From Streptomyces avermitilis MA-4680 = NBRC 14893 (GTDB lineage Bacteria; Actinomycetota; Actinomycetes; Streptomycetales; Streptomycetaceae), in contig NC_003155.5 in the NCBI RefSeq assembly GCF_000009765.2, positions 7,502,001-7,566,000 on the forward strand: a DNA stretch of 64,000 nucleotides. Reading direction: 5' to 3'. The number at the start of each line of letters is the position of its first letter. The first letter of the stretch is position 1. The notes under the pieces were generated by a model. That model saw only the letters and a list, made by a program, of their open reading frames with translations, did not search any database and was not told where the DNA came from. Below are positions 8,227-15,970 of the stretch, piece by piece. The position numbers and the translations under genes were made by a program.

Positions 8227-8921
8227 CCGGCCTCCGCTCCCCAGGACGCCTCCGCCCCGGTTCCCCGGCTTTCGGCCGGCGTCTTCTTCGCACTCCACCC
8301 CAGGTCCGACCTGGCCTCGGTGTTCTCCGCCGGGGAGCGGGAGGCGTCGTCGGAATCGGCCGCGAGACAGTACGAAGCGGCCGTCGTAGAGCGGGACCTG
8401 TCGCCGGAACGCGACAGGTCCCGTGGAGCCGGGGGTGCCGCCCGGCGGGGCAGATCCGCCCAGACCAGCAGCCCCGGCCCCGTCTCCAGGGCACCCCATG
8501 CCCTGCACAGAGACGCGATGAGGAGCAACCCCCTCCCGTGCTCCTCCTCGGGTCGCTGTGGCGAGGGATGCGGCTCCCCCGGCGCACACCCCTCGTCGCG
8601 TACGGCTATGCGCACGAGCTCGTCACCGTCGTGCAGCTCGCACACGACGTGTTCGCTCGCGGTGTGGACGATCGCGTTGGTGACCAGCTCGGAGACGACC
8701 AGGGCGGCCGAGTCACAGGTGTCCTCGCAGACTTGCCAGCGGGTCAGCCGAGCACGCGTCAGACGCCGGGCCTGGGCCACGGATCCCGGGTGTGCGGCCA
8801 GCTCGAAGCGGAACCGGCGCTCGGCGGCCGCGTGGGGGCGCACCCCAGCGGCGTCGCGGAGACCGGATCGGTCTTCGGCGGCGTCTGTTCCTAACGGCGC
8901 GGACGGAGTCACGCTTGCCAC
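8217..8921 (-). CDS. ATP-binding protein (HATPase_c, SpoIIAB/RsbW-like), TTA-containing
   Basis: A 234-residue putative serine-kinase-fold regulator. The ATPase domain spans about residues 35-150. The N-box reads DSAALVVSELVTNAIVHTAS, the G1-like region AVRDEGCAPGEP, and the glycine loop EEEHGRGLLLIASLCRAWG. The C-terminal 80 residues look disordered. GTG 8921 is preferred; GTG 8942 is an in-frame alternative. Leu 10 is encoded by TTA, so translation may depend on the bldA tRNA. It is divergent from an XRE regulator gene and shares with it a region containing nested inverted repeats. Such proteins are thought to antagonise sigma factors or partner XRE/DUF397 proteins; the target is unknown. 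Confidence 0.8.
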   Translation of the reverse strand: MASVTPSAPLGTDAAEDRSGLRDAAGVRPHAAAERRFRFELAAHPGSVAQARRLTRARLTRWQVCEDTCDSAALVVSELVTNAIVHTASEHVVCELHDGDELVRIAVRDEGCAPGEPHPSPQRPEEEHGRGLLLIASLCRAWGALETGPGLLVWADLPRRAAPPAPRDLSRSGDRSRSTTAASYCLAADSDDASRSPAENTEARSDLGWSAKKTPAESRGTGAEASWGAEAGWV

Positions 8922-8949
8922 TATCGCCCCCGCCGCGAACACTTGGCAA

Positions 8950-8985
8950 GAGTCACTCTGAAAATTGCAGAGTGCAGTGTGACTC
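8950..8985. promoter_or_regulatory. Nested inverted repeats between divergent ATPase and XRE genes
   Basis: An outer dyad GAGTCAC (8950-8956)/GTGACTC (8979-8985) encloses an inner dyad CACTCTG (8954-8960)/CAGAGTG (8968-8974) that shares bases with the left outer arm. The core is AT-rich (aaaatt). It lies between the starts at 8921 (minus) and 9100 (plus), where both promoters must be. It is a good candidate operator, possibly for the adjacent XRE protein. Confidence 0.6.
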
Positions 8986-9099
8986 CGAGAAGGGGCGTGG
9001 CACACTGCTCGCAACAGCACGCCGAGTTGCGCCAGTTGGGACTGGAAAGGGCTTTCGGGTAAAGCCGCCCGGGCTGTCAGGACTAGGTGGAGGTGCTAG

Positions 9100-9960
9100 G
9101 TGAGCGAACCGCGGTCCGCGCCGACGGTCGGCCAGGTCGTCCTCGGCCGGCGCCTGCTGGACCTGCGGGAACGCGCGGGTCTCAAGCGCGAGGAGGCCGC
9201 GCGCATCCTGCGTGTCGCGCCCGCCACCGTCCGCCGGATGGAGATGGCCGAGGTCTCCCTCAAGATCCCGTACCTCCAACTGCTCCTGAAGGCGTACGGA
9301 GTGGGCGAGGAGGAGGCCGAGGCCTTCGTACTGCTGGCCGAAGAGGCCAACAAACCCGGCTGGTGGCAGCGGTTCCACGACATCCTGCCCGGCTGGTTCT
9401 CGATGCACGTCAGCCTGGAGGGCGCGGCGGCCCTGATCCGCTCGTACGAACCCCACTTCGTGCCCGGACTGATGCAGACCGAGGAATACGCCCGTGTCGT
9501 TCTGAAATCGGGGGCCATCGGCCAGACCAGGCCCGAGGACGTCGACCGCTATGTGGCGCTGCGCATGCAGCGCCAGGAGCTGCTGACACGTGAGGACGCG
9601 CCCCGGATCTGGGCCGTGATGGACGAGACCGCCCTGCGTCGCCCCGTCGGCGGCCCCGAGGTGATGCGGGCCCAGATCGACAAGCTGCTCGAGGTCACGA
9701 AGCTGGCCCATGTGACGCTCCAGGTGATCCCGTTCTCCTCGGGACCGCACCCCGGCACGTACGGGCCCTTCGTACTGTTCCGATTTGCCATGCCGGAACT
9801 GCCGGACATGGTCTACAGCGAGTACCTGACCGGTGCCGTCTACCTGGACGCGCGAGCCGAGGTGGCAACCCACCTCGAGGTCATGGACCGCATGGCGGCG
9901 CAGGCCGCTACGGCACATCGCACGAAGGAGATCCTGATGGATCTCCGCAAGGAGCTGTGA
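9100..9960 (+). CDS. XRE-family regulator with DUF5753 domain
   Basis: A 286-residue DNA-binding protein. Residues 10-70 form an XRE helix-turn-helix (LGRRLLDLRERAGLKREEAA, VAPATVRRMEMAE). Residues 95-280 form a DUF5753 domain with the typical SYEPHFVPGLMQTEEYARVV, AVMDETALRRPVGG and VIPFSSGPHPG. GTG 9100 follows GGTGGAGG. The DUF397 gene starts at the base after its stop codon. Such XRE-DUF5753/DUF397 pairs are widespread in Streptomyces, act in development or antibiotic control (AbaA/WhiJ/BldB-type systems), and commonly come with an ATPase partner, as here. Confidence 0.92.
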   Translation: MSEPRSAPTVGQVVLGRRLLDLRERAGLKREEAARILRVAPATVRRMEMAEVSLKIPYLQLLLKAYGVGEEEAEAFVLLAEEANKPGWWQRFHDILPGWFSMHVSLEGAAALIRSYEPHFVPGLMQTEEYARVVLKSGAIGQTRPEDVDRYVALRMQRQELLTREDAPRIWAVMDETALRRPVGGPEVMRAQIDKLLEVTKLAHVTLQVIPFSSGPHPGTYGPFVLFRFAMPELPDMVYSEYLTGAVYLDARAEVATHLEVMDRMAAQAATAHRTKEILMDLRKEL

Positions 9961-10254
9961 ATGGAACGCGCCAAGCCGCGCATACGCAACGAGCGCCCGT
10001 ACAGCGAGCGCATCTCCAGCGAGCGGATCTACAACGGCATGCCCGCCCGTGAGCTGGGAAGCGAGGGCTGGCACAAGCCGTGGAGCGGAGGCAACGGCGG
10101 CAACTGCCTGGAGGCGATGAAGCTCGCCGACGGCCGGATCGCCGTACGCCAGTCCACCGACCCGGACGGGCCCGCCCTGATCTACACCCCGGACGAGATG
10201 ACGGCGTTCATCCAGGGGGCGAAGGCGGGTGAGGCGGACTTCCTTCTCTCGTAA
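9961..10254 (+). CDS. DUF397 domain protein
   Basis: A 97-residue protein whose ATG directly follows the TGA of the XRE regulator gene, with no spacer, indicating coupled translation. The C-terminal half is a DUF397 domain: WHKPWSGGNGGNCLEAMKLA, then GRIAVRQSTDPDGPAL and FIQGAKAGEADFLLS. The first 35 residues are a basic, Tyr/Arg-rich extension (RPYSERISSERIYNG) longer than in many homologues. DUF397 proteins (BldB- and WhiJ-associated types) are small partners of XRE-DUF5753 regulators, and the arrangement suggests a toxin-antitoxin-like or co-regulator pair. The molecular mechanism is not settled. Confidence 0.9.
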   Translation: MERAKPRIRNERPYSERISSERIYNGMPARELGSEGWHKPWSGGNGGNCLEAMKLADGRIAVRQSTDPDGPALIYTPDEMTAFIQGAKAGEADFLLS

Positions 10255-10337
10255 GGCTCTTGAGACCGCTCACCGGGTCTCCGAGACTTGTTGCTCAGCG
10301 CACTTCGCTACTTTTCAGTCCACTGCTTCAGTCCGCC

Positions 10338-10430
10338 GCTTCACTCCACGGCTTCACTCCACGGCTTCACTCCACGGCTTCATCCATTGCTTCACTTCAC
10401 CGCTTCACTTCACTGGTTCAGTTCGCTGCG
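10338..10430 (+). repeat. 13-bp tandem repeat followed by degenerate copies
   Basis: GCTTCACTCCACG occurs at 10338-10350, 10351-10363 and 10364-10376, followed by partial copies (gcttcatcca, gcttcacttcacc, gcttcacttcactg) to about 10430. It fills much of the gap between the DUF397 gene and the methyltransferase gene. No gene is visible in it. It is pyrimidine-rich on this strand. The likely origin is slippage. Confidence 0.8.
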
Positions 10431-10493
10431 TCCACTTCATCACCTTGGCGTTCAGTTGATCACTAACTGTCTTAGACACTTACGGAGTTCGTC

Positions 10494-11309
10494 ATGACCG
10501 GGCAGAACCCCGCACCGGACGAGATCGTCATCGACACCGGCAATCCGCACCCCGCACGCATGTACGACTGGTTCCTCGGCGGCAAGGACAACTACCCCGT
10601 CGACGAGGAGATGGGCCGACAACTGCTCGCCCTGGACCCCCGGGTCCCGGTGATGGCAAAGGTCAACCGCGCGTTCATGCACCGCGCCACGCGCTGGCTG
10701 GCCATGAACGGCGTACGCCAGTTCCTGGACATCGGCACCGGGATACCCACCGAGCCCAACCTCCACCAGATCGCGCAGCAGGTCGCGCCCGAGTCGCGCG
10801 TCGTCTACTGCGACAACGACCCGATCGTGCTGGCACACGCGGCAGCCCTGCTGCGCAGCACGCCCGAGGGGGTGACCGAGTACGTACAGGCCGACGTGCG
10901 GGACCCCGACACCATCGTCGAGCAGGCCGGCAAGGTCCTGGACTTCAGCAAGCCGGTGGCACTCTCGCTCGTCGCGCTGCTGCACTTCGTCTCCGACGAG
11001 GACGGCGCGTACGAACTCGTCGACCGCCTGCTGGCCGAGGTGCCCTCCGGCAGCTACCTGATGCTGTCCCACGCGACGGCGGACTTCACCCCGAAGAAGT
11101 CCGAGGAGGCGGGGGAGCTGTACAAGGCCCGCAGTCTGACGCTGGCACTGCGCAGCCGCGACGAGGTGGCCCGCTTCTTCCGCGACCTCGAACTCGTCGA
11201 GCCCGGTGTCGAGGTGCCCGACAAGTGGCGTCCCGAACTGGGCGAACCGGTGCCCGGCCAGGACGACGAGCCGATCCCCGGCTACGCGGCGGTGGGGCGT
11301 AAGCCGTGA
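10494..11309 (+). CDS. SAM-dependent methyltransferase, DUF574 (Methyltransf_19) family
   Basis: A 271-residue cytoplasmic protein of the large Streptomyces DUF574 family. The N-terminus has IDTGNPHPARMYDWFLGGKD, the family hallmark. Motif I is FLDIGTGIPTEPNLHQIA around residues 78-95, followed by VVYCDNDPIVLAHA and VALSLVALLHFVSDED. The C-terminus ends GYAAVGRKP. ATG 10494 is preceded by GGAG. The family probably binds SAM, but substrates are unknown. Directly after the stop codon lie four 33-bp repeats that re-encode the last residues of the protein, each with its own TGA. Confidence 0.9.
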   Translation: MTGQNPAPDEIVIDTGNPHPARMYDWFLGGKDNYPVDEEMGRQLLALDPRVPVMAKVNRAFMHRATRWLAMNGVRQFLDIGTGIPTEPNLHQIAQQVAPESRVVYCDNDPIVLAHAAALLRSTPEGVTEYVQADVRDPDTIVEQAGKVLDFSKPVALSLVALLHFVSDEDGAYELVDRLLAEVPSGSYLMLSHATADFTPKKSEEAGELYKARSLTLALRSRDEVARFFRDLELVEPGVEVPDKWRPELGEPVPGQDDEPIPGYAAVGRKP

Positions 11310-11441
11310 CGCTCGTACGTGGTGGTGGGGCGTAAGCCGTGACGCTCGTACGTGGTGGTGGGGCGCAAGCCGTGACGCTCGTACGTGGTGGTGGGGCGCA
11401 AGCCGTGAGGCTCGTACGTGGTGGTGGGCTGTAAGCCGTGA
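11310..11441 (+). repeat. Four 33-bp repeats re-encoding the methyltransferase C-terminus
   Basis: Units at 11310-11342, 11343-11375, 11376-11408 and 11409-11441 begin right after the methyltransferase stop. In the gene's frame each reads RSYVVVGRKP-stop (third unit GRKP with CGC; fourth GSYVVVGCKP), closely matching the real end YAAVGRKP-stop. On the other strand the array reads an 11-residue repeat HGLRPTTTYER. Unit length is a multiple of three, and the identity between units is very high, so the expansion is recent. Confidence 0.95.
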
Positions 11442-11502
11442 CGCTGAGGGCGGTCCCGTGCCGGCCGTCCCGGCCGCCCGCAGGCGGACCGCCTTCGGTG
11501 AA

Positions 11503-11540
11503 CTGCACCCCCGCTTCCCGGCAGGGCAGCGGGGGTGCAG
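11503..11540. terminator. Bidirectional hairpin between convergent genes
   Basis: CTGCACCCCCGCT (11503-11515) and its perfect complement AGCGGGGGTGCAG (11528-11540) form a 13-bp stem with a 12-base loop. It sits between the 3' ends of the methyltransferase gene and the MocR gene, so it likely ends transcription from both sides. Confidence 0.75.
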
Positions 11541-11567
11541 CCACGAACGGCATCGCACAGCCGCCGC

Positions 11568-12980
11568 TCACCCCGGCGGCAGCGCCCCGCACAACGCCTC
11601 GACCGCCGCCCCGTACGCATGCTCCGCCGGTGTCGCGTACCCCACGACCAGCCCGTCCGTCACCGCCATCGTCGCCTCCGGGTGCCGGAACTCCGCGAGC
11701 CCGTCCAGCGCGACGCCCTGCCATGTCGCCGCCTTCACCGCGGACCGCTCCGTCCCCGGCGGCAGCCGCAGCACCGCGTGCAGCCCCGCCGCGATCCCCG
11801 TCACCTCGATGTGCGGCGCCCGCTCGGCGAGCGCGGCGACGAGCCGGTCGCGCCGCCCCCGGTACCGCTGCCGCATACGCCGCACATGACGGTCGTACGA
11901 CCCGGAGACGACGAAGTCCGCGAGCGCCAGCTGGTCCAGGACGCTCACCCACGCCTCCCGCTCGCCCTTGACCGCGAGCACCGCGTCGACGTACCGCTCC
12001 GGAAGGACCATCCACCCCAGCCGCAGCGCGGGCGACAGGCTCTTGCTGACCGAGCCGATGTGGATCACCCGTTCGGGGTCGAGCCCCTGAACGGCGCCGA
12101 CCGGCTTGCGGTCGTAACGGAACTCACCGTCGTAGTCGTCCTCCAGAATCACCCCGCCACGCGCGCGTGCCCAGTCGACGACCGCGGCCCGCCGCGCCGG
12201 ATGCAGCGGTCCGCCGGTCGGGAACTGGTGTGCGGGCGTGAGCAGTACGGCCCGTTCCCGGCCCAACCCGCCCACCCGCGCGCCGTCTTCGTCCAACGGC
12301 AGCGGCACGGTCCGTACGGACGCGGCGGCCAGCAGCTCACGGTGGAAGCCGAGGCCGTACGACTCGACCGCCAGCGGGCCCTTGAGCACGCCGGGGAAGA
12401 GCAGCCGCAGTGCGTGCGCGAAGCCGGAGCAGATCACGATCCGGTCAGGCTCCGTCCGCACCCCACGCGCGCGTGCCAGGTACGCGGCGAGCGCCTGCCG
12501 CAGCTCGATCCGGCCCGCGGGATCGCCCGGCCCGAAGACCTCGTTGGGGGCCTGCTGGAGCGCCCGCCGGTACGACGCGAGCCACGCCGCGCGCGGGAAC
12601 GACGACGCGTCCGGCGTGCCCTGCCGCAGATCGTGCCGTGGCCCACGCGCGCGCGGCGGCAGCTTTTTCGGTACGCGCGCGTGGGCACCGCCGAGCGGCG
12701 CGGCGCGGTCGGCGACACGCGTGCCCGAGCCCTGACGTGCGGTCAGCCAGCCCTCGGCGACGAGTTCGGCGTACGCGTCGGCGACCGTGTTGCGGGCCAC
12801 GCCCAGGTCGGCGGCGAGCGAACGGTAGGGCGGCAGGCGAGTGCCCGGCGCGAGCCTCCCGCTGCGCACCGCCTCACGCAGCGCCCGAATCAGCGAAGCC
12901 CGGCGCCCGCCCGCCGCCGACAGCTCAAGATGCAGGTCGGCGCCGATGCGCTCCGCCGAATTGACCCATGATTCCGCCAT
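11568..12980 (-). CDS. MocR/GabR-type GntR-aminotransferase fusion regulator
   Basis: A 470-residue PLP-dependent transcription regulator. Residues 20-90 are a GntR winged helix (RRASLIRALREAVRSGRL, PYRSLAADLGVARNTV, LVAEGWL). Residues 120-470 are an aminotransferase class I fold. Visible signatures are PHQF-like LTPAHQFPTG, ILEDDYDGEFRYD and the PLP-lysine segment IGSVSKSLSPALRLGW. ATG 12980 faces the ATG of an AhpD-like gene 41 bp away, so the regulator most likely controls that divergent gene and itself. MocR proteins sense PLP-linked metabolites such as pyridoxal, GABA or taurine derivatives; the ligand here is unknown. Confidence 0.93.
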   Translation of the reverse strand: MAESWVNSAERIGADLHLELSAAGGRRASLIRALREAVRSGRLAPGTRLPPYRSLAADLGVARNTVADAYAELVAEGWLTARQGSGTRVADRAAPLGGAHARVPKKLPPRARGPRHDLRQGTPDASSFPRAAWLASYRRALQQAPNEVFGPGDPAGRIELRQALAAYLARARGVRTEPDRIVICSGFAHALRLLFPGVLKGPLAVESYGLGFHRELLAAASVRTVPLPLDEDGARVGGLGRERAVLLTPAHQFPTGGPLHPARRAAVVDWARARGGVILEDDYDGEFRYDRKPVGAVQGLDPERVIHIGSVSKSLSPALRLGWMVLPERYVDAVLAVKGEREAWVSVLDQLALADFVVSGSYDRHVRRMRQRYRGRRDRLVAALAERAPHIEVTGIAAGLHAVLRLPPGTERSAVKAATWQGVALDGLAEFRHPEATMAVTDGLVVGYATPAEHAYGAAVEALCGALPPG

Positions 12981-13021
12981 AGAAATGAACCATACGGCAG
13001 GTCTTTGGCCGCCGTAGATTC

Positions 13022-13537
13022 ATGGTCATGACGACGAACACGACCCACACGACCCACACGACGAACACGACCGACACGGTGGACACGACCGGCTCTCGCC
13101 TCAACTTCGCGAAGGCCGCCCCGAAGGTCTTCCGCGCGCTCATCGGCTTCGACGCGGCGGCCCGCGAGGGAATCGACCCGGCCCTCGTCGAACTCATCCA
13201 GATCCGCGCCTCGCACCTCAACCACTGCGCGTACTGCCTCCACATGCACACCAACGACGCACGCAAGGCCGGGGAGAGCGAGGATCGGCTGCACATGGTG
13301 GCGGTGTGGCGCGAGGCCCGCCACTTCTTCACCCCGAAGGAGCAGGCGGCCCTCGCCCTGACGGAGGCGGTGACCCTGGTCGCCGACGCGGGCGTCCCCG
13401 CCGACGTCTACGCCGAAGCCGCCGCCCACTTCCCCGAGGAGGAACTGGCCCACGTCCTCGCCCTGATCCTCACGATCAACACATGGAACCGGGTCGCCCT
13501 GTCGACGGGAAAGGTGGCCGGCACGGACGAACGCTGA
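13022..13537 (+). CDS. Carboxymuconolactone decarboxylase/AhpD-like protein
   Basis: A 171-residue AhpD-fold protein. After a Thr-rich N-terminus (residues 3-22, encoded by acgacccac-type tandem repeats) comes LNFAKAAPKVFRALIGFDAA. The redox motif HLNHCAYCLHMHTNDA follows, with the CxxC-x3-H catalytic set (Cys 74 and 77), then MVAVWREARHFF and ALTEAVTLV. Members act as peroxidase partners, decarboxylases or unknown redox enzymes. ATG 13022 or ATG 13028 could be used; no clear ribosome site exists, so a leaderless transcript is possible. It is divergent from the MocR gene, its probable regulator. Confidence 0.9.
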   Translation: MVMTTNTTHTTHTTNTTDTVDTTGSRLNFAKAAPKVFRALIGFDAAAREGIDPALVELIQIRASHLNHCAYCLHMHTNDARKAGESEDRLHMVAVWREARHFFTPKEQAALALTEAVTLVADAGVPADVYAEAAAHFPEEELAHVLALILTINTWNRVALSTGKVAGTDER

Positions 13538-13609
13538 CGGACGAACGCTGACGGAGAACGCCGACGGACGAACGCCGATGGCTGTGGCGAGGTGGGTGGC
13601 CGACGTGGG

Positions 13610-15100
13610 CTACGCCCTCATCGGCCGGTCGTACGGCCCTATCGGCGCCGGCAGCTTCGACGCGGCGCCCGTCAGCCGGCGGTCCACCGCCGCCGCCACC
13701 GCTCGCCCCTCCGCGATCGCCCACACGATCAGCGACTGTCCGCGCGCCGCGTCCCCGGCCGCGAACACCCCGGGGACATTGGTCGCGAAGTCCGCGTCCC
13801 GAGTGATCGTGCCGCGCGGGTCGAGTGCGAGACCGAGCTGGTCGACCAGCCCGTCGTCCCGGTCGGGACCGGAGAAACCGAGAGCGAGCAGAACGAGGTC
13901 GGCGGGCAGCGTACGCCCGGAGCCGGGCAGCGGCCGACGCCGCGCGTCGACCTCGACCAGGTGCAAGGCCCGCACATGCCCCGCCGCGTCCCCGGCGAAG
14001 CGGAGCGTGGACGCCGCGAACAGTCGTGCGTCCGCGTCCGCCGCGGGCGCCGTCTTCAGGTCACGGGCTTCCTCGTGCGCGGGCGACATCCGGTAGATCT
14101 TCGGATACACCGGCCACGGCTCGATGTCCTCGTCCCGCTCCGCCTCGGGCAGCGGATAGATGTCGAGCTGGGTCACGGACGCCGCGCCCTCGCGCACCGC
14201 GGTTCCCAGGCAGTCCGCGCCGGTGTCGCCTCCGCCCACGATGATGACGTGCTTGCCGGCCGCAGACAGCGGCGAGACCTCCAGATCCCCCTCGCACACC
14301 CGGTCGGCCAGCGGCAGATACTCCATCGCCTGATGAATGCCGGCCAACTCCCGTCCGGGTACGTCCAGTTCCCTCCAGGCCGTCGCGCCCACGGCAAGGA
14401 CCACGGCGTCGTACCGCGCCCGCAGCTCCTCCGCCCCGATGTCCCGCCCGATCGCCGTCGACGTGCGGAACTTCGTTCCCTCGTCCCGCATTTGTTCGAG
14501 CCGTTGGTTCAGATGCCGCTTCTCCATCTTGAAGGCCGGTATCCCGTACCGCAGCAGCCCGCCGATCCGGTCGGCCCGCTCGAACACCGCGACCGTGTGC
14601 CCGGCCCGCGTCAACTGCTGCGCCGCGGCAAGGCCAGTGGGGCCCGAGCCGACGACCGCGACCGTCCTCCCGGACAGCCGCTCCGGCGGACACGGCGGCG
14701 TGAACCCGTCCGCCCACGCCCGATCCGCGATGGCGACCTCGACGTTCTTGATGGTGACCGCGGGCTGGTTGATGGCCAGCACACACCCCGCCTCGCACGG
14801 CGCGGGACACAACCGCCCGGTGAACTCGGGAAAGTTGTTCGTGGCATGCAGCCGGTCGCTCGCGGCACGCCAGTCCTCCCGCGAGACCAGGTCGTTCCAC
14901 TCGGGAATCAGATTGCCCAGCGGACAGGCCTCATGACAGAAGGGGACCCCGCAGTCCATGCAGCGGTCGGCCTGCCGACTGATGATCGGCAGCAGCGCGC
15001 CGGGGACGTACACCTCGTCCCAGTCCCGCACCCGTTCCTCGACGGGCCGGCGGGGCCATTCCTCGCGCGGTGTGGTGAGAAAACCCTTGGGATCGGCCAT
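13610..15100 (-). CDS. gltD: Glutamate synthase small subunit-like (GltD) flavin/Fe-S oxidoreductase
   Basis: A 496-residue NADPH-dependent beta-subunit homologue. The N-terminus holds two Cys clusters, DRCMDCGVPFCHEACPLGN and LCPAPCEAGCVL, for low-potential [4Fe-4S] centres. Then come an FAD-binding GxGxxG (VAVVGSGPTGLAAAQQL), an NADPH-binding IIVGGGDTGADCLGTA and a C-terminal GVFAAGDAARGQSLIV. ATG 15100 is chosen for the GGGAG just upstream. GltD passes electrons from NADPH to the large subunit GltB to make glutamate from glutamine and 2-oxoglutarate. No gltB is adjacent, so it either pairs with a distant GltB or serves another oxidoreductase. Confidence 0.9.
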   Translation of the reverse strand: MADPKGFLTTPREEWPRRPVEERVRDWDEVYVPGALLPIISRQADRCMDCGVPFCHEACPLGNLIPEWNDLVSREDWRAASDRLHATNNFPEFTGRLCPAPCEAGCVLAINQPAVTIKNVEVAIADRAWADGFTPPCPPERLSGRTVAVVGSGPTGLAAAQQLTRAGHTVAVFERADRIGGLLRYGIPAFKMEKRHLNQRLEQMRDEGTKFRTSTAIGRDIGAEELRARYDAVVLAVGATAWRELDVPGRELAGIHQAMEYLPLADRVCEGDLEVSPLSAAGKHVIIVGGGDTGADCLGTAVREGAASVTQLDIYPLPEAERDEDIEPWPVYPKIYRMSPAHEEARDLKTAPAADADARLFAASTLRFAGDAAGHVRALHLVEVDARRRPLPGSGRTLPADLVLLALGFSGPDRDDGLVDQLGLALDPRGTITRDADFATNVPGVFAAGDAARGQSLIVWAIAEGRAVAAAVDRRLTGAASKLPAPIGPYDRPMRA

Positions 15101-15287
15101 GGCCGTCTCCCTTGTGCACACATAAAGGGGCGTTTCGTATGGCCACGATACGACTCCGCCGCCCGGCCCGCCGCTCGGCACCGACCGGGAACCGTGCCAG
15201 GCGGCACCGGCCGAGAACCTGGTGAGACCTGGTGGGCCCTGGTGAGACGCACCCGGCCGAGAGCCTCGTGGCGCGGTGCCGGCCGGC

Positions 15288-15767
15288 TCAGGTGAGCGCG
15301 AGGACGTACGACACGGCGGCGCCGGCCGACGCGACCGCACGGATGTGGTTCCAGATCGTCCACTCGCGCACGTACGAACGCCAGTACGTGGCGGTCTCCG
15401 GGGCGCCCGGATCCATCTTGAGGAGCGCGTCATTGCGGGGCACATTCGCGACGGCCGTCACTCCGAACGTACCGAACAGATACAGCCCGCTGCCCACCAG
15501 CAGTTCCACCGTGCCCGCGTCGGGCCACAGCACGAACGTGACCACGGCGAGCACGGCACACAGCACCGCCGAGCCGACGAACACGATCATGAAGGCGGGG
15601 GTCAGCGCGGCGACGTTGATCGCGTTCATCGCGGCGACGCCCTGCGCGGGCGGCAGCGAGGCAAGCCCCTTCATCACGAACGTCGAGAACCCGCAGAACA
15701 CCCCGGCCACCAGCCCGGTCCCGAGCACCCCGAGCACCGTCAGTACGAAGTACGGCCCGTCGATCAT
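15288..15767 (-). CDS. DUF1772 (anthrone oxygenase-like) membrane protein
   Basis: A 159-residue protein with four hydrophobic segments (VLTVLGVLGTGLVAGVFCGF, INVAALTPAFMIVFVGSAVL, ELLVGSGLYLFGTFGVTAVA, AVASAGAAVSYVLAL). It also has a conserved-looking NVPRNDALLKMDP and YWRSYVREWTIWNHIRA. This is the pattern of the DUF1772/anthrone-oxygenase family, small membrane proteins, some of which oxygenate anthraquinone precursors; most are uncharacterised. ATG 15767 follows GGGAG. The same frame stays open upstream to 15905 through a 15-bp tandem repeat, giving a possible longer start with DSPAV repeats; I prefer the shorter form. Confidence 0.85.
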   Translation of the reverse strand: MIDGPYFVLTVLGVLGTGLVAGVFCGFSTFVMKGLASLPPAQGVAAMNAINVAALTPAFMIVFVGSAVLCAVLAVVTFVLWPDAGTVELLVGSGLYLFGTFGVTAVANVPRNDALLKMDPGAPETATYWRSYVREWTIWNHIRAVASAGAAVSYVLALT

Positions 15768-15824
15768 GTCAACTCCCGCATAGTTCCCCCGAGCCCCAAG
15801 ATCCTGCCCACCCGACCGCCCGGT

Positions 15825-15914
15825 CACTGCCGGCGAATCCACCGCTGGCGAATCCACTGCCGGCGAATCCACTGCCGGCGAATCCGCTGCAGGCGCATCC
15901 ATCACCAGTGAATC
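15825..15914 (-). repeat. Six 15-bp tandem units upstream of the DUF1772 gene
   Basis: Units starting at 15825, 15840, 15855, 15870, 15885 and 15900 follow CACTGCCGGCGAATC with increasing divergence to the right. Read on the minus strand, in frame with the DUF1772 gene, they encode DSPAV pentapeptides. They may belong to an N-terminal extension or to the leader. Confidence 0.85.
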
Positions 15915-15970
15915 TCCGCAGGAGCCTCACCGACCATGGCCGTATCTCGCGAAGCCATACGCGAGCGTCC

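Noticed and set aside
6111..11309. A natural-product gene cluster around the P450 and methyltransferase
   Set aside because: No synthase, cyclase, carrier protein or pathway regulator is linked; the neighbours are unrelated regulators.
11282..11620. Minus-strand repeat protein HGLRPTTTYER
   Set aside because: The frame is produced by the 33-bp repeat and lacks a ribosome site or flanking protein-like sequence; the plus-strand reading explains the repeat better.
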